The notes: generated from the letters alone by a model not told the origin. A stretch of 64,000 bases of DNA from an uncultured Desulfomicrobiaceae bacterium (GCA_937989665.1 CALKRN010000015.1:97787-161786); one strand, 5' to 3'; positions 24,996 through 36,602 are shown, counted from the first letter of the stretch. Made by a program: numbers and translations.

Positions 24996-27900
24996 CTATG
25001 CCACCCAATCGTCGTCGTGGCTTAGCGGGGCAAAGCCACGGCGCATGGTGTTCTCGCACACGGTACGAGGATCGAGGAATTGCAGGAGGTAGTCCGGGCC
25101 GCCGGCCTTGGAGCCCACGCCGGACATCTTGTAGCCGCCGAAAGGATGGCGTTCCACCAAGGCGCCGGTGGAGCCGCGGTTGAGGTAAAGATTGCCGACG
25201 TTAAACTCCCGCCGTGCCCGTTCCAAGTGTCGAGGGCTGCGGGAGAACACGGCGCCGGTAAGGGCAAAGCGGGTGCTGTTGGCCCATTGGAGGGCCTGGC
25301 TAAAGTCCTTGACCCGCATGACGGCCAGCACCGGCCCGAAGACCTCTTCCTGAGCAATGCGGTGTTCGGGGGTAATGCCCTCGACAATGGTAAGCGGGAC
25401 GTAAAAGCCGTGGTTGGGGACCTCTTGGCAAAGGAGGATGCGGCCTTCTTGGCGCGCCAGCTCCACGTAGTGAAGGATGGTTTGTTGCGCCCGGGCGTCG
25501 ACCACCGGGCCCATGAAAAAGGCCGGGTCTTCGGCTGGACCAATGGTGAGGGAACGGGCTCCTTCCACGAGCCGCTCTACAAAGCGGCTATAGATGGAAT
25601 CCACGACAATGACCCGGGAGCAGGCCGAGCATTTTTGCCCCTGAAACCCGAAGGCCGAGGTGAGGACCTCGCGCACTGCTTCATCGAGGTCCGCATCGTC
25701 GTCGATGAGGATGGCGTTTTTGCCGCCCATCTCGGCGACAACCCGTTTCACCTGGGTCTGTCCTGGCTGGACTCGGGCCGCCTTTTCGAGGATGCGCAGA
25801 CCTACTTCCATGGAGCCAGTAAAGGCGATGAGCGCGATATCCGGATGCTCCACGAGAAAGTCGCCCATCACGGCACTGCGGCCAGGTACAAAGTGGAAGA
25901 CCCCATCTGGGACTCCGGCCTCGCGGTAGATGCGCGCTAGGGTCGCCCCGACGACAGAGGATGGCCCAGCAGGTTTATAGAGGACGGGATTGCCGGTCAC
26001 GAGGGCGGCTGCGGTCATGCCGGCACTGATGGCCAAGGGGAAGTTCCACGGGGCGATAACGGCAGCGACCCCTTTCGGCTGGTAGAGGAGATGGCTCAGT
26101 TCCCCGGGTGCTTTGCCCATGCGGCGGGGAGTGCCAAGGCGTAGCATCTCGCGGCCATAATATTCGAAGAAGTCGATGGCCTCGGCCACGTCGGCATAGG
26201 CCTGATCCCATTGCTTGCCCACTTCGAGGACCTGCCAGGCAGCAAGCTGGTAGATGTCCCGGCGGGCAATTGCCGCGGCCTTGAAGAGGATATTGGCGCG
26301 GTCTGCGGGGCTGGTGTCGCGCCATAGGGGAAAGGCCGCTTGCGCGGCCGCGATGGCCTGATGGATGTGCTCCCGGCTGGCCTGGCAGACCGTGCCGATG
26401 ATTTCATCAGGGTTGGCGGGGTTGACCGAGGCGAGGCGGTCTTCGGTGAGGACCTCCTGGCCGTTGATGCGCAGTGGATAGACCCGGCCCAGTTGGGAGC
26501 GCACTTCGGCAATGGCCTTGTGGAAGGCGGTTCGGGTCTCGGATCGGGTGAAGTCGGCCATGGGTTCGTTGGCAAAGGGCGGGATAGAGTCTGGGGCGGT
26601 TGGGCTGGGGCGTCGTGCCCGGCGGCTGCGTTCTCGCTCCACGGCCAGGAGCGGGTTTTCGAGCAGTCGTTCCTGGTCAGCATCCTCGGCAAAGGATTGG
26701 CGGAGGAAGGACTCGTTGGCGGTATTTTCCAAAAGCCGTCGCACGAGATAGGCCATCCCTGGCAGGAGGTCGCCGTAGGGGGCGTAGAGCCGCACCCGCC
26801 GGGCCACGTGGAGCAGGCCTTTGCGCACCGGTTCGGCCATGCCGTAGAGCACCTGAAACTCGTAGCGGTCCTCTGGCACGCCCAATTCCGCCGCCATTTC
26901 CATGACCGCGGCGATGGAGCGGATGTTGTGGGAGGCACAGGCAAAGTGGCAGATGTCGTGGTGCTCGAGGATGCTCCGGGCCTGGCGTTCAAAGGCCGCG
27001 TCGGATTCGGCTTTGATGGTCCACACGGGCACTTCCCAGCCGTTTTGCTTCGCAATGACGGTCTCGTAGTCCCAGTAGGCGCCTTTGACAAGGCGGATGC
27101 CAATGGGGAGCTGCTTGCTGCGGGCCCAGGCGAGGAGCTCGGCGAGATCGCGGTCCGTGTCCTTGAGATAGGCCTGGAGGACGATGCTTAGGCCCGGGGA
27201 GTCGCGAAACTCCGGATGTTCCCGCAGGCGGCGGAAGACCTCCAGGGTGATGTCCTTGAATTTGTACTGCTCCATGTCGATGGTGAGCCAGCCGTCCAGC
27301 GTGCGCACCTGGCGGTAGATGGGGATAAGCCGCCACAGGATGCCTGCCACCGAGCCTTCGAAGTCCCTTGGTGATGCCTGGGAGAACAAGGCCGATGGTT
27401 TTACCGAGACATTGAGGATGGGCGTCGTCCCCCAGTCAAGGCGGCCACTGCCACCGAGGGCTGGCCATTGGGGAAGTTCGCTGGCCAGGGCATGGAGGAG
27501 CTCGAGGTAGCCGCGTTGGTAGGCGTCGGCCTCGGCTTCGCTCACCGTGGCCTCACCTAAGAGGTCCACGGTAAAGGCAAAGCCGTCCTTCCGCAGCCGG
27601 CGCAGGGTTTTTATCGCCTCGGCAGCTGTTTCGCCGATGATAAACTGCTTCGCCATGGCCTCGATGTTGGCGCGGATGGTCTTGGCCACCAGGCCTGCCG
27701 CCAGCTTCCCGCCCAGGCCGCCCATGGCGCCAGCCCCCCACTTGAGGACTTTTGGGATATCCTGATCCGCGCCAGCGAAATATTCTTCGATGTGCCGAGA
27801 GAGGGATTCCGAGGTGTTAAGGTATGGCAGGACATCGACAAAGCGGAAGAGCTGGACCTTGAAGTCTTCGTTGCGCATGGCCCAGTCCATGACCTTACCC

Positions 27901-28001
27901 ATCCACCAGCCTTTGTTGAAGACCGATGGGGCCTCACCAGCAATGCTGGCAAAAAACTCCTTGCCGCGGTTGGCGATACGGACATCAAGATGTGCGTGCA
28001 T
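24996..28001 (-). CDS. putA: bifunctional proline dehydrogenase / L-glutamate gamma-semialdehyde dehydrogenase
   Basis: PutA oxidises proline to pyrroline-5-carboxylate with FAD, passing electrons to the quinone pool, and then oxidises the semialdehyde to glutamate with NAD+. The 1001-residue protein has the proline dehydrogenase barrel in its first half (RYEFQVLYGMAEPVRKGL, VRRLLENTANESFLRQ) and the aldehyde dehydrogenase in its second. The latter shows IALIAFTGSMEVGLRI, EMGGKNAILIDDDADLDEAV and the catalytic cysteine in GFQGQKCSACSR. There is no N-terminal ribbon-helix-helix domain, so it does not regulate its own gene. GGAGGGGAGC precedes the ATG, which overlaps the Lrp-type regulator gene by 17 nt. 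Confidence 0.95.
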   Translation of the reverse strand: MHAHLDVRIANRGKEFFASIAGEAPSVFNKGWWMGKVMDWAMRNEDFKVQLFRFVDVLPYLNTSESLSRHIEEYFAGADQDIPKVLKWGAGAMGGLGGKLAAGLVAKTIRANIEAMAKQFIIGETAAEAIKTLRRLRKDGFAFTVDLLGEATVSEAEADAYQRGYLELLHALASELPQWPALGGSGRLDWGTTPILNVSVKPSALFSQASPRDFEGSVAGILWRLIPIYRQVRTLDGWLTIDMEQYKFKDITLEVFRRLREHPEFRDSPGLSIVLQAYLKDTDRDLAELLAWARSKQLPIGIRLVKGAYWDYETVIAKQNGWEVPVWTIKAESDAAFERQARSILEHHDICHFACASHNIRSIAAVMEMAAELGVPEDRYEFQVLYGMAEPVRKGLLHVARRVRLYAPYGDLLPGMAYLVRRLLENTANESFLRQSFAEDADQERLLENPLLAVERERSRRARRPSPTAPDSIPPFANEPMADFTRSETRTAFHKAIAEVRSQLGRVYPLRINGQEVLTEDRLASVNPANPDEIIGTVCQASREHIHQAIAAAQAAFPLWRDTSPADRANILFKAAAIARRDIYQLAAWQVLEVGKQWDQAYADVAEAIDFFEYYGREMLRLGTPRRMGKAPGELSHLLYQPKGVAAVIAPWNFPLAISAGMTAAALVTGNPVLYKPAGPSSVVGATLARIYREAGVPDGVFHFVPGRSAVMGDFLVEHPDIALIAFTGSMEVGLRILEKAARVQPGQTQVKRVVAEMGGKNAILIDDDADLDEAVREVLTSAFGFQGQKCSACSRVIVVDSIYSRFVERLVEGARSLTIGPAEDPAFFMGPVVDARAQQTILHYVELARQEGRILLCQEVPNHGFYVPLTIVEGITPEHRIAQEEVFGPVLAVMRVKDFSQALQWANSTRFALTGAVFSRSPRHLERARREFNVGNLYLNRGSTGALVERHPFGGYKMSGVGSKAGGPDYLLQFLDPRTVCENTMRRGFAPLSHDDDWVA

Positions 28002-28497
28002 GCTCCCCTCCGGTAGTGGGATGCTTCCGACTGCTTTTGGCCGGGACGTCGCTAAGGCACAGGGCCTGAGTCTCTTTGATGGTTTCGAGGACCAGGGTCG
28101 TGCGGCTATCCTGCACCCCAGGGATGGCGCCGAGCTTCTTCATGAGCGCCACCTGAGCCTCGGTGTCGCGGACCCGCGCCTTGACCAGGTAGTTGTACTC
28201 GCCAGCAGTCCAATGGACTTCAAGGATTTCAGGGATGGCGGCCAGGGCATGGCCGATGGCCGATGAGCCCACTGGCTCGTTCGTCTTCACAAGGATAAAC
28301 GTGGCCAGGGTGAGGCCGAGACGCTGGGGGTTGAGGCGGATAGAGGATCCGGTGATGATACCTTTGGCCTCGAGTTTGCGCACCCGCTCCAGGGTCCCGG
28401 AAGGGGCCATTTGGATACGCCGTGCCAGTTCGGCGTTGGTGATTTTGGCATTTTCTTGGAGAATATTCAAAATTTCGATGTCAATTGCGTCGAGCAT
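27985..28497 (-). CDS. Lrp/AsnC-family regulator
   Basis: A 170-residue regulator. The N-terminal winged helix-turn-helix (ILNILQENAKITNAELARRIQMAPSGTLERVRKLEAKGII, residues 8-50) binds DNA. The RAM domain (about 65-145) contains GVQDSRTTLVLE and probably binds an amino acid. About 20 extra residues at the C-terminus overlap the putA start. Being translationally coupled to putA, it most likely senses proline or another amino acid and controls this operon and possibly liv. AAGGAAAA precedes the ATG at 28497; the region upstream is A+T-rich, as expected for an Lrp-bound promoter. Confidence 0.9.
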   Translation of the reverse strand: MLDAIDIEILNILQENAKITNAELARRIQMAPSGTLERVRKLEAKGIITGSSIRLNPQRLGLTLATFILVKTNEPVGSSAIGHALAAIPEILEVHWTAGEYNYLVKARVRDTEAQVALMKKLGAIPGVQDSRTTLVLETIKETQALCLSDVPAKSSRKHPTTGGEHARTS

Positions 28498-28887
28498 AAT
28501 TATTTTCCTTATTTTTTCTGATTCTAGTTCGAAAACAGTCCAATCGTCAATAATCGGAGTCCCATAGGTTTAATCAGGTTTAATAGGCTATCGTTGGAGC
28601 GACATCCCAAGGGAGCGTATTTTTTGAGCGAGCAGCGTTTCGTGTTTTTTTGTGACAACGGGAAGGATCCCTCCCTGTGGCTTTATGTAAGCAATTTTGG
28701 TGGACGCGGCGCTGTTTTTTGAGACGAGGGCGATGGGGGAAGGCCTGCTGCCCTGCGCAAGACGGCGTGGCTTTTGCCAGGTGGTCCCCCGCCCATGGGG
28801 GTCCTGGGCAGGCAGGCATTGCTTGCCCAAGGAAAGCCCTCTATTAAAAACCTCTCTTTTTGTAAGGCCCTCAGTAAGGAGCATGCT
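28498..28887. other. 390-nt spacer between lrp-type gene and gpmA; gpmA promoter
   Basis: No gene is supported on either strand. TTGCTT (28819-28824) and TATTAA (28842-28847), 17 nt apart, form a good plus-strand promoter for gpmA. A 10-bp tandem repeat (AGGTTTAAT twice) lies near 28567-28586, and a GC-rich hairpin (CCCCCGCCCATGGGGG) near 28785-28802. The end next to the regulator gene is A+T-rich. Confidence 0.5.
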
Positions 28888-29640
28888 ATGCATACCATCG
28901 TGTTGGTGCGTCATGGTGAGTCCACCTGGAACCAGGAGAACCGGTTCACTGGCTGGACGGACGTGGATCTCACGAACAAAGGCTTGGCCGAGGCCCGAGA
29001 GGCGGGGCGGATGCTGCGCGCCGAGGGGTTTTCTTTTGATCGGGCCTTCACTTCCGTGCTCAAGCGGGCCAATAAAACCCTTAACGTGATCCTCGAGGAA
29101 CTTGACCTGTTGTGGTTGCCGGTGGAGCACTCCTGGCGGCTCAACGAGCGTCACTATGGCGGGCTGCAGGGACTCAACAAGGCGGAGATGGCGGCCCAGT
29201 ACGGGGATGATCAGGTCCTCATTTGGCGGCGTTCATACGACGTGCGGCCGCCGGCCCTCGCCGAAGATGACCCGCGGCTTACCACCATGATGGCCGACCC
29301 GCGTTATGCCGACCTGCCCAAGGCAGAGTTCCCGCGCACCGAGTGCCTCAAGGATACCGTGGCTCGGGTCGTCCCTTATTGGCAAACGGTCATGGTGCCG
29401 CGCATCCTTGCGGGGGAGCGTCTGCTTGTCGTGGCCCATGGCAATAGCCTGCGTGCGCTCATCAAGTATCTCGATGGCATCTCCGATGAGGCCATTGTGA
29501 GCCTCAATATCCCCACCGGTCAGCCACTTGTGTACGAACTTGACGAGAGTTGCCGGCCTTTGGGGAGCCGCTATTTGGCCGACGAAGAGACCATCCGTGC
29601 GGCACAAGCAGCGGTGGCCGCCCAAGGGAAGGCCAAGTAA
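28888..29640 (+). CDS. gpmA: 2,3-bisphosphoglycerate-dependent phosphoglycerate mutase
   Basis: GpmA interconverts 3- and 2-phosphoglycerate in glycolysis and gluconeogenesis. The 250-residue protein has the phosphohistidine motif [20 protein letters not shown] at its N-terminus, the [13 protein letters not shown] region and the second histidine in [19 protein letters not shown]. Length is typical. AGTAAGGAG precedes the ATG at 28888; a long in-frame extension upstream has no support. It is monocistronic between its own promoter and a terminator. Confidence 0.96.
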   Translation: MHTIVLVRHGESTWNQENRFTGWTDVDLTNKGLAEAREAGRMLRAEGFSFDRAFTSVLKRANKTLNVILEELDLLWLPVEHSWRLNERHYGGLQGLNKAEMAAQYGDDQVLIWRRSYDVRPPALAEDDPRLTTMMADPRYADLPKAEFPRTECLKDTVARVVPYWQTVMVPRILAGERLLVVAHGNSLRALIKYLDGISDEAIVSLNIPTGQPLVYELDESCRPLGSRYLADEETIRAAQAAVAAQGKAK

Positions 29641-29665
29641 ATGCCCCAGGGCAAGGAGGACGTTC

Positions 29666-29695
29666 GGCGTTGCCCCACAAGGCAACGCCTTTTCC
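29666..29695 (+). terminator. gpmA terminator
   Basis: GGCGTTGCC (29666-29674) pairs with GGCAACGCC (29681-29689), loop CCACAA, followed by TTTTCC. Confidence 0.85.
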
Positions 29696-29768
29696 TCCGA
29701 TGTCTTGCCTCCTGCGGCGGACCAGGTAGGGAGGGACGGCCCCGCCATCAGCGCGGGGCTATGCGCGG

Positions 29769-30380
29769 TTAGGGCTGGGCCGCGTGGATGGCGCGTTCTT
29801 GTCGGGCCGCGCTTAAAATTTCGCGGGCAGCATCAAGATTCATGAAAAAGATGCCGATGCCCACCAGCAGGTCCGGCCAGGCAGAAGGGATGACTCTGGT
29901 GATGAGCCCGGCAAGGACAATGGCAATATTGGCTAGGGCGTCATTGCGGGCAGAGAGGAAGGCTGCCTTGGCAAGGCTGCCGCTATGGGCACGGAAGCGC
30001 ACGAGCAGCCCGGCGCAGTAGAGGTTGACGGCCAAGGCGCCAAGACCGGTGAGCGAAAGGGGAATGGCCGCGGGCGGGATGGGGGAGAGGAATTTCTCCC
30101 ATGCGGTCCACAGGGTAGCAATGCCAGGGAAAAAGAGGACTGCGGCCAAAAGGATGCTCACCTGGGTGCGGCGGGCCGGGCTCCAACCCAGGGCGAAGAC
30201 GATGAGGGTGTTGACGGCGGCGTCTTCAAAAAAGTCGATGGCATCGGCAAAGAGCGACACTGAGCCGATGGCGAGTGCAACCCCGGATTCGATGCAGAAA
30301 TAGACAAAATTGAGCACAGCGACAATGAGAACAGCGCGGCGGAAGGCTGTCTCAGTGGGGGGAAACTGGGGTTCACTCAT
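29769..30380 (-). CDS. cation diffusion facilitator family transporter
   Basis: A 203-residue inner-membrane protein with five or six hydrophobic segments, of the CDF family that exports divalent metals such as Zn2+, Co2+, Cd2+ or Fe2+ in exchange for protons. The metal site signatures are visible: DAIDFFEDAAVN (helix 2) and ARNDALANIAIV (helix 5). The cytoplasmic C-terminal domain found in most CDF proteins is absent, so this is a short form. GGAGAATTCCC precedes the ATG at 30380. The transported metal cannot be told. It lies downstream of dnaK on the same strand but behind a hairpin and a 405-nt spacer, so it is probably separate. Confidence 0.85.
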   Translation of the reverse strand: MSEPQFPPTETAFRRAVLIVAVLNFVYFCIESGVALAIGSVSLFADAIDFFEDAAVNTLIVFALGWSPARRTQVSILLAAVLFFPGIATLWTAWEKFLSPIPPAAIPLSLTGLGALAVNLYCAGLLVRFRAHSGSLAKAAFLSARNDALANIAIVLAGLITRVIPSAWPDLLVGIGIFFMNLDAAREILSAARQERAIHAAQP

Positions 30381-30785
30381 GGGAATTCTCCTTGCCGTTG
30401 GTCTTCCCGGTCAGGTTGCTTAGTCGAAGGATGTTTCTTGGATATACAACGTCCCCTAGGATGTCGAGGAGCCGCTTGTTCGGTGCTCCTGGGCAATGCC
30501 ATGGCCCCCGAGCGGGACGATGCTGATGGCCCCCAGACAGGAGCACCCGTCGGCATAAAGACGAAGAACGCGCGCGGCGACGTTGGGGAATCGAGTGGGC
30601 AGTGGCCGCAACGGTCACGGTTCAGGAAGCAACCGAACGCTTCGACTGTGCCCCTGGCAGGGATTCGACTGAGCAATCGACGATGGCTGCCACGGTACGG
30701 TGGTTTTTGTGGGAAGGAAACAACGCCCGTGCCCCGGTTTCCCGGGGCACGGGGGGGGGAGGAGGGAGAGGAGGACGAAAAGCTT
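30381..30785. other. 405-nt spacer with dnaK hairpin
   Basis: A strong minus-strand hairpin (CCGTGCCCCGG, 30727-30737, with CCGGGGCACGG, 30742-30752, GAAA-type loop) lies just behind dnaK and probably ends its message, although only a weak T-rich tail follows. The remaining 340 nt show open frames without codon bias or ribosome sites; I see no gene there. Confidence 0.6.
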
Positions 30786-32696
<1,911 letters not shown>

Positions 32697-32793
32697 ATCG
32701 TTCTCCTCGAGCATGGATTTTCAGAGAAAAAGGTGACCTCGCAATAACGCGGCTAGGCATTTTGTAAAGGTCAAGAAGGCCATTTTTTCTTCC

Positions 32794-33324
32794 TTAGGGC
32801 TGCTCTGGTGCTGGTTTGCCCCAGAAAAGGGGATCGATGGCTCGACCGCCGCCTAAGGCCCCGTAGAGTTCGCCGCCTACGGCAAAGACTTGGGTCTCGT
32901 TGGGGCGGCGCACAAAGCCTATCCGGAAGTCAAGGCGACCGATTTCAAGGAGATAGGATTGTCCGTGGGTATCTGTGACCGTGATGCGCAGGGCGTCTGC
33001 GCCAAAGCCAAAGGCCTCAGGAGGGCCGGGGCGCAGCTCACCACGTAGATGGGCGAGGGTGCGCAGCAACGCCTCCACTGTGGCGGTACTTACGGTGGTG
33101 TTGGAGGCAGAGAGGTGCCAGGTGGTATCGTGCCTGTGGAGGCGTAGCGTGGCGTTGCTCTGGTGGAGGACAATGTCCTGCGCCGTGGAGGGGATGTCCG
33201 CCGGCATGAGGGAGACGAGGTGGGGTTGGATGACTGCTTCATGGGGGCTGTGGCCTCTCCAGAACGTAGCGGCAAGGAGGATCGCTCCAAGGGCAGCAAG
33301 AAAGAGAAGGGGACGGAGGGGCAT
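32794..33324 (-). CDS. DUF4340-like exported protein of the Gld-like ABC operon
   Basis: A 176-residue protein with one N-terminal hydrophobic segment (LRPLLFLAALGAILLAATFW), so it is anchored in or secreted across the inner membrane. The body has repeated beta-strand patterns (IVLHQSNATLRLHRHDTTWHL, LRITVTDTHGQSYLLEIG) as in DUF4340 proteins, which usually follow GldG-type genes; the match is by eye only. AAGGAGACTCCC precedes the ATG at 33324. Its start lies 10 nt from the permease stop, so it is the third gene of the unit ATPase, permease, DUF4340-like. Probably a periplasmic accessory to the exporter. Confidence 0.6.
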   Translation of the reverse strand: MPLRPLLFLAALGAILLAATFWRGHSPHEAVIQPHLVSLMPADIPSTAQDIVLHQSNATLRLHRHDTTWHLSASNTTVSTATVEALLRTLAHLRGELRPGPPEAFGFGADALRITVTDTHGQSYLLEIGRLDFRIGFVRRPNETQVFAVGGELYGALGGGRAIDPLFWGKPAPEQP

Positions 33325-33334
33325 GGGAGTCTCC

Positions 33335-35659
33335 TTAGACGAGCTGCCGGCGTCGGGCACGACGCCGCAGGCTGATGGTCATGGCGAGGCCGATGATACC
33401 CACCGGGAAAGCGGTATGGAGGAGGACTTTCCACAGGAGGGCCGTGGAGGGGCTTAGGGGCGGCAGGAGGCGCGACGGAACGCTTTTGGGCCGAATCTGG
33501 AGCAAGGCCTCGCCAAAGATAAGGGAGTCAAGGGAAGAAAAGAGGAGTTCGGCATTGGTGGCAAGCAGGCCATCGGTGAACATGCTGGAGCTCCCCACCA
33601 CAAGGAGTTCCCCTGGGGCGGGGGTGATGGGCTCGAGTGGTGTTTCAGTGGCATTGGTTTCCCCCCAAGAGGGAGGAGGGGCCTCGGGCATGGGGAACTG
33701 CCCTGTGATGCGCATAAGGACAGGATAGGCCTGGCGTCCTTGGGCTGGTGGAGTAATGGACAAAGGAGTAAGTTCTTCTGTGTCAGGGAGAATCCAGGCC
33801 TGGGGGCTGGTCCAGGCAAGGGGCGTATGGGTGAGGCCGGTGGCGTTGGTCGCGGTACGTTGGAGGGCACTGCCCCAGAGATACACCAGGTTGTCCACGC
33901 GGGAGAGCAGCGGCTCTGGGGCAAGGTGGTGGCGGGTGAGGAGGATATGGATCGGCAGCCGCAAACTCATGCCCCCGCCGGTGAGCTGTTCGAGGGGATT
34001 GGTGGCCACGCGCAAGGTGAGGTGGTGTTCGTCCATGAGGATGCCGGGGACAAGGCGCACGCCGTACGCGGCGAGCCAGTTGTCGCCATCCAGAGGCAAG
34101 GGCTCGCGGATGACGGTCAATCGTCCCTGGGTCTGGGCATAGTCCCAGGCTTCTCGCTGCAAGGCGAGGATGGCCCGCCCGCCGGCGGCAAGAAAACGGG
34201 AGAGTTCCCAACTTTGGCGCGGGGAAAGGGTGGGCTGGAGGAGAAGGAGGGCATCGCTCCATGGCAGAGGATCGCTTGGGGAGAGAAAGGCAGACCGGAC
34301 ACGGTATCCTTCCTGGGTGAGCATCTGCCGGAGGGTATCGAACTGGCCAGGACCGGTGATGAGGGTCACCGTGGGTGGGTTGGGGCGCGCTAGGCGCAGG
34401 GCCGTGGCCGCGAGGCGGTATTCGAGCTCGCCTAACGAGTCGGGCAGGATAGCAGGAAGGATTTCCTCTGGTTTGTCTTGAAAGGCGAGACCAAGACTGG
34501 TGTAGACAAGTTCGCTGACCGTGCCGGTCTGGCGCACGGCGGCCACCGAAAGGGGGCGAATCCCTTTGGCGAGCATGCGGCGCTCCAGCTCGTCACTGGA
34601 GTCGCGCTCGAGGACATTGGCGGCTTGGAGATAGACTCGCTGCAGCTGCACCTTCTCCGGTGCTTGATCCCGGATGGCCTCGAGGCGGTCCAGGACGTCG
34701 CGCTCAAGGGACTTGAGCTCGGTGGGCATTTGGTTGGCTGGGGTGACGTAATAGGTCACTTGGAGGGGAGCTGGCAGGCCGTTGAGGATCTGGGCTGTGG
34801 CAGGGGAGATGGAGTGGACGCGACCGTCGGTGAGGTCAAGGCGCGGCAGCCGAAGCCCGTAGAGGAGATGACCAGCGAGCCCTCCAATAAAGAGGCCGAG
34901 GACCACCGCAAGGCCAAAGCGAAACCGGAATCCTTGCCGGCCTCGGTGCTCCATGGCCAGGGTATTGAGAAAAAGGAGGAGGGCTGTCCACACGAGGAAA
35001 AAGAAAACGCCGCGGGTCTCTACGAGGCCGCGGGGAAAGGGGGCATAGGCGCTGGCCGCGCCGATGGTGCGTCGAACCAATGCCCCCAGCCCGGGGGACC
35101 AGCCGTCGAGGGCCGTGGCCGCGAAATCCGAACCAGCGAGGTACACGCCAAAGCAAGCCACCAACCCAAGGATAAAGGCCGAGGTTTGATCCGCCGCAAA
35201 GCCTGAGGCGAGCTGCCCCAGGGCAACGAAGAGGCCAGTGAGGAGGATCGCCCCACAATACGAGGCCGCTATCTGTCCCCAATCTGGGGAACCGAGGATG
35301 CCGAGCATAAGGGGGATGATCCCTGTGCTGGCCAGGGCAGCGACAAGGAAGAGAACGGCCCCGCTCCACTTCCCAAGGACCACGGCAGCTGGGTGCACGG
35401 GCAGGACGCGCAAGAGTTCCAGCGTGCCGTGGGCCCGTTCCTCGGCCCATAGGCGCATGGTGACCGCCGGGACCACCGCGCAGAGGACAAAGGGAAGGAT
35501 CGTAAAAAAGCCGCGCATATCGGCCGAAGGGACAAGGAAAAAGTCAGGGGCAAAGAGCCCAACGGTCACCAGATAAAAGGCGATGAGCACAATGGTCCCC
35601 ATGGGGGTCGCTGTGGTGGCAGTCAGTTCTCGGTCCAGGATGGTAAGGAAATTACGCAT
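33335..35659 (-). CDS. ABC-2 permease fused to GldG-type auxiliary domain
   Basis: A 774-residue fusion. Residues 1 to about 245 form a GldF-like ABC-2 permease with six hydrophobic segments (including EERAHGTLELLRVLPVHPAAVVLGKW). After another helix near 260-280 a large GldG-like ABC-auxiliary domain follows (about 285-735, for example RVHSISPATAQILNGLPAPLQVTYYVT and VTLITGPGQFDTLRQMLTQEGYRV). One helix and a short basic tail close the protein. In most bacteria these are two genes. The start at 35659 follows GGAGGCTTTCC and overlaps the ATPase stop. It probably exports a cell-envelope component; a link to gliding is not implied. Confidence 0.85.
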   Translation of the reverse strand: MRNFLTILDRELTATTATPMGTIVLIAFYLVTVGLFAPDFFLVPSADMRGFFTILPFVLCAVVPAVTMRLWAEERAHGTLELLRVLPVHPAAVVLGKWSGAVLFLVAALASTGIIPLMLGILGSPDWGQIAASYCGAILLTGLFVALGQLASGFAADQTSAFILGLVACFGVYLAGSDFAATALDGWSPGLGALVRRTIGAASAYAPFPRGLVETRGVFFFLVWTALLLFLNTLAMEHRGRQGFRFRFGLAVVLGLFIGGLAGHLLYGLRLPRLDLTDGRVHSISPATAQILNGLPAPLQVTYYVTPANQMPTELKSLERDVLDRLEAIRDQAPEKVQLQRVYLQAANVLERDSSDELERRMLAKGIRPLSVAAVRQTGTVSELVYTSLGLAFQDKPEEILPAILPDSLGELEYRLAATALRLARPNPPTVTLITGPGQFDTLRQMLTQEGYRVRSAFLSPSDPLPWSDALLLLQPTLSPRQSWELSRFLAAGGRAILALQREAWDYAQTQGRLTVIREPLPLDGDNWLAAYGVRLVPGILMDEHHLTLRVATNPLEQLTGGGMSLRLPIHILLTRHHLAPEPLLSRVDNLVYLWGSALQRTATNATGLTHTPLAWTSPQAWILPDTEELTPLSITPPAQGRQAYPVLMRITGQFPMPEAPPPSWGETNATETPLEPITPAPGELLVVGSSSMFTDGLLATNAELLFSSLDSLIFGEALLQIRPKSVPSRLLPPLSPSTALLWKVLLHTAFPVGIIGLAMTISLRRRARRRQLV

Positions 35660-36602
35660 GGAAAGCCTCCGCAGGGCGTTGGTTCATGCTGTGGATAAAA
35701 ATGGTTTCGAGGTCAGGGAGCCGCGCCTCAAGCTGGGAGAGGGCAATGCCTCGCTGGCAGGCGGCGGCACCAATGGCTTGGCAGACTGTTTTGGGGTCGG
35801 CGGCGCTCGCCACAACCTGCGTGCCGTTGGGCGCTGGCACGAATTGGGGGTCGGTGAGTCCAAGGATGGGGGCGATGAGTTCGGTTACCGTTTCCATAGA
35901 GGCCTGTAAGGTGGCGAAAATTTGACTGGGTAAACCGGTCTGTACCGCCAGCTCTGCCCGTGTGCCCTCGGCTTGGATGCTCCCTGCGGCAATGATGGCG
36001 ATGCGGTCGGCCAATGCCTCGGCTTCTTGGAGGATATGGGTGGAGAAGAGCACGGTTTTTGTCTGGGCTAACTCACGAATAAGACTGCGAATATGGCGAA
36101 TTTGGACTGGGTCAAGGCCGGTGGTTGGCTCGTCGAGGAGCAGGACTTGCGGGTCGTGGATGAGGGCTTGGGCGAGGGCCACGCGTTGGCGGTAGCCTTT
36201 AGAGAGCTGGCCGATGGGCTGGGCGCGACGCGGCCCCAGCTCGGTGCGTTCCATCACCCACGTTCGGCGTTGGCGGAGGCGTTCTCCGCGCAGACCGTGG
36301 GCCCGGCCCACGAAATCAATAAAGGCCTCCACTTCCATGGTTGGGTCCAAGGGCGGGTGCTCGGGGAGATAGCCGATGCGGCGACGGACCTCGAGGGGAT
36401 GGCGCACGGTGTCAAAGCCACAGATCCGCGCCCATCCCGACCGGGGGATGAGGGCAGTGGCGAGGATACGCAAGAATGTGGTCTTGCCAGCGCCATTGGG
36501 GCCAAGTAGGGCGACGATGGTCCCTGGGGTGACGGTAAGAGAGGCGTCGCGCAGGGCAAGGATGCTGCCGTGCGTCATGGACAGTTGGTGGGCTTCGATC
36601 AT
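35652..36602 (-). CDS. ABC transporter ATPase (GldA-like)
   Basis: A 316-residue ATPase for the fused permease encoded next to it. It has Walker A GPNGAGKTTFLRILATALIP near residue 34, signature IGQLSKGYRQRVALAQALI, Walker B VLLLDEPTTGLDP and the switch histidine in FSTHILQEAEAL. The C-terminal 90 residues form the extra domain found in ABC-2 exporters of this type. GGGAGGAAGAC precedes the ATG at 36602. First gene of a three-gene operon (ATPase, permease-GldG, DUF4340-like). Confidence 0.9.
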   Translation of the reverse strand: MIEAHQLSMTHGSILALRDASLTVTPGTIVALLGPNGAGKTTFLRILATALIPRSGWARICGFDTVRHPLEVRRRIGYLPEHPPLDPTMEVEAFIDFVGRAHGLRGERLRQRRTWVMERTELGPRRAQPIGQLSKGYRQRVALAQALIHDPQVLLLDEPTTGLDPVQIRHIRSLIRELAQTKTVLFSTHILQEAEALADRIAIIAAGSIQAEGTRAELAVQTGLPSQIFATLQASMETVTELIAPILGLTDPQFVPAPNGTQVVASAADPKTVCQAIGAAACQRGIALSQLEARLPDLETIFIHSMNQRPAEAFHA

